Positions 63,259 through 64,000 of a stretch of DNA of 64,000 nucleotides are shown here, piece by piece. A program made the translations under genes and the position numbers. Source of the DNA: Clostridiales bacterium (GTDB lineage: Bacteria > Bacillota > Clostridia > Oscillospirales > Acutalibacteraceae). The stretch lies in the NCBI GenBank assembly GCA_019416455.1, contig DXXG01000007.1, forward strand, positions 186,001 through 250,000, read 5' to 3'. The stretch's first letter is position 1. Each line of letters begins with the position of its first letter. The notes below the pieces were generated by a model. The model searched no databases, was not told where the DNA came from, and saw only the letters and a list, made by a program, of their open reading frames with translations.

Positions 63259-63289
63259 GGAAAAGACGGCCCGAGAGCCGCCTTTTTCC
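63259..63289 (-). terminator. Terminator of the P-loop protein gene
   Basis: GGAAAAAGGCGGC-TCTCG-GGCCGTCTTTTCC on the minus strand, with arms of about 10 bp. Confidence 0.75.
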
Positions 63290-63313
63290 AGAGAATATCT
63301 ACATCAGGCTTTT

Positions 63314-63727
63314 TTATTTCGCGACGCACTCAGCCACGGAAGCGGGGATCTCCTCGTCAGCGGCGGAAATGGAAAGCACGAAGTTAGCCTTGGACTCCTC
63401 GGAGAGGTGCTTCAGCTCCTCCACCAGGGGCTCCAGCACTTCGGCGCCGGTGCCGGTGATCTTCAGGGTGGAATCCACGAAGATATCGGTCACGTCATAG
63501 TTGCCGGCGCAGATGCCAGCCAGGAATCCATACAGGCCCTTGCCGCCCTTCACGTCATAGGAATCGATGTCGATCAGGCGAGCGTTGTGAGAAATATCAT
63601 AGGTCAGCTTCAAGCCCTTCTCAATAACTACCACGTTGCCATTGGACTTCTCCACGGCAGCGTTGGCCATGTCGATGAGTTTCTTGGTCTTGCCGGAACC
63701 TTTTTTGCCAGTCAAAAGAGTGATCAT
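63314..63727 (-). CDS. Small P-loop NTPase-like protein of unknown function
   Basis: 137 aa. Walker A LLTGKKGSGKTKKLIDMAN at residues 4-22; a possible Walker B stretch TDIFVDSTLKITG. No further domain; too short for a full ATPase. Lies next to pgi with its own ribosome binding site and terminator. It may bind a nucleotide in regulation; function not known. Confidence 0.75.
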   Translation of the reverse strand: MITLLTGKKGSGKTKKLIDMANAAVEKSNGNVVVIEKGLKLTYDISHNARLIDIDSYDVKGGKGLYGFLAGICAGNYDVTDIFVDSTLKITGTGAEVLEPLVEELKHLSEESKANFVLSISAADEEIPASVAECVAK

Positions 63728-63793
63728 GTTACAACTCTCCTTTATTTTATTTAATTCCGCCCCAGAGGAGCGGCAATCCGCAAATGGGTGCCC

Positions 63794-64000
63794 TTAGCGG
63801 GACAGACGCTTCTCCAGCTCTGCCTTAGCTTCCTCGTAACCGGGTTTCCCCAGCAGGGCGAACATATTTTTCTTGTAGCTCTCCACACCAGGCTGGTCAA
63901 AGGGATTGACCCCCAGCAGATAGCCAGAAATGGCACAGGCCTTCTCAAAGAAGTAGATCAGCTGGCCAAGGCTGTCCTCGGAGAAATCGGGAACATGGAT
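63794..64000 (-). CDS. pgi: Glucose-6-phosphate isomerase (C-terminal part)
   Basis: Last 68 codons on the minus strand; the 5' part is beyond the right edge. Reads FFEKACAISGYLLGVNPFDQ then PGVESYKKNMFALLGKPGY, the typical PGI C-terminus. Interconverts glucose-6-phosphate and fructose-6-phosphate, the substrate of GlmS. Confidence 0.93.
   Translation of the reverse strand: MHVPDFSEDSLGQLIYFFEKACAISGYLLGVNPFDQPGVESYKKNMFALLGKPGYEEAKAELEKRLSR

Overview
The window reads as chromosomal DNA from a Gram-positive anaerobe of the class Clostridia, most likely a gut Oscillospiraceae-type bacterium (Flavonifractor/Lawsonibacter-like; inferred from gene content and GC-rich coding, not from a marker gene). 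Supporting signs are strong AGGAGG-type ribosome binding sites, TTGACA-N17-TATAAT promoters, many hairpin-plus-U terminators, FeoA/FeoA/FeoB with a Cys-rich FeoB partner, Lar nickel-cofactor genes, a stand-alone GMP synthase ATPase subunit, an NADP-type glutamate dehydrogenase and an SLH-type surface motif. No rRNA, tRNA or CRISPR array was seen.

Layout. 1-7.4 kb: a DUF2089 regulator, then a carbohydrate module (two Gfo/Idh/MocA dehydrogenases, two TIM-barrel epimerases, a small membrane protein, a GNAT enzyme) facing a zinc alcohol dehydrogenase and an RpiR regulator. 7.4-14.9 kb: metals, with a feoA-feoA-feoB-Cys-rich operon behind DtxR-like palindromes, an MFS transporter, and larE-larB-larC for the nickel-pincer cofactor. 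15-27.7 kb: GH25 lysozyme, TraX-like protein, galE, AraC regulator, esterase, rarA, a purine permease with a structured leader, an inositol-monophosphatase-type enzyme and a MoxR/DUF58/DUF4129 operon.

27.7-45 kb is the accessory part. A CsoR-type repressor precedes a P1B metal ATPase whose promoter carries a palindrome between -35 and -10. Two MgtA-type Mg2+ ATPases follow with a receiver-less winged-helix protein, two small membrane proteins and a candidate Mg2+-sensing leader peptide. Next come a stand-alone GMP synthase ATPase subunit, two cyclic-di-GMP proteins and an AT-rich ABC exporter. Three related hairpins, two beside short integrase-tail-like reading frames, lie below guaA-type 3' ends, suggesting old integrations at the known guaA hot spot.

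45-64 kb is core metabolism: guaA, glmS, purA, purB and purC (minus strand), gdhA and an orphan PTS IIC (plus), then rlmH, a WalJ-like hydrolase, murA, NUDIX, plsY, der, a DUF512 radical-SAM-like protein, rpmF, DUF177, a P-loop protein and the 3' end of pgi. Purine synthesis (purC/B/A, guaA) and glutamine/glutamate use (guaA, glmS, gdhA) cluster here.

The observations I rate highest are the MgtL-like leader peptide before the second Mg2+ ATPase, the structured leaders of the purine permease and PTS IIC genes, the feo and csoR-type operators, and the integration scars near guaA.
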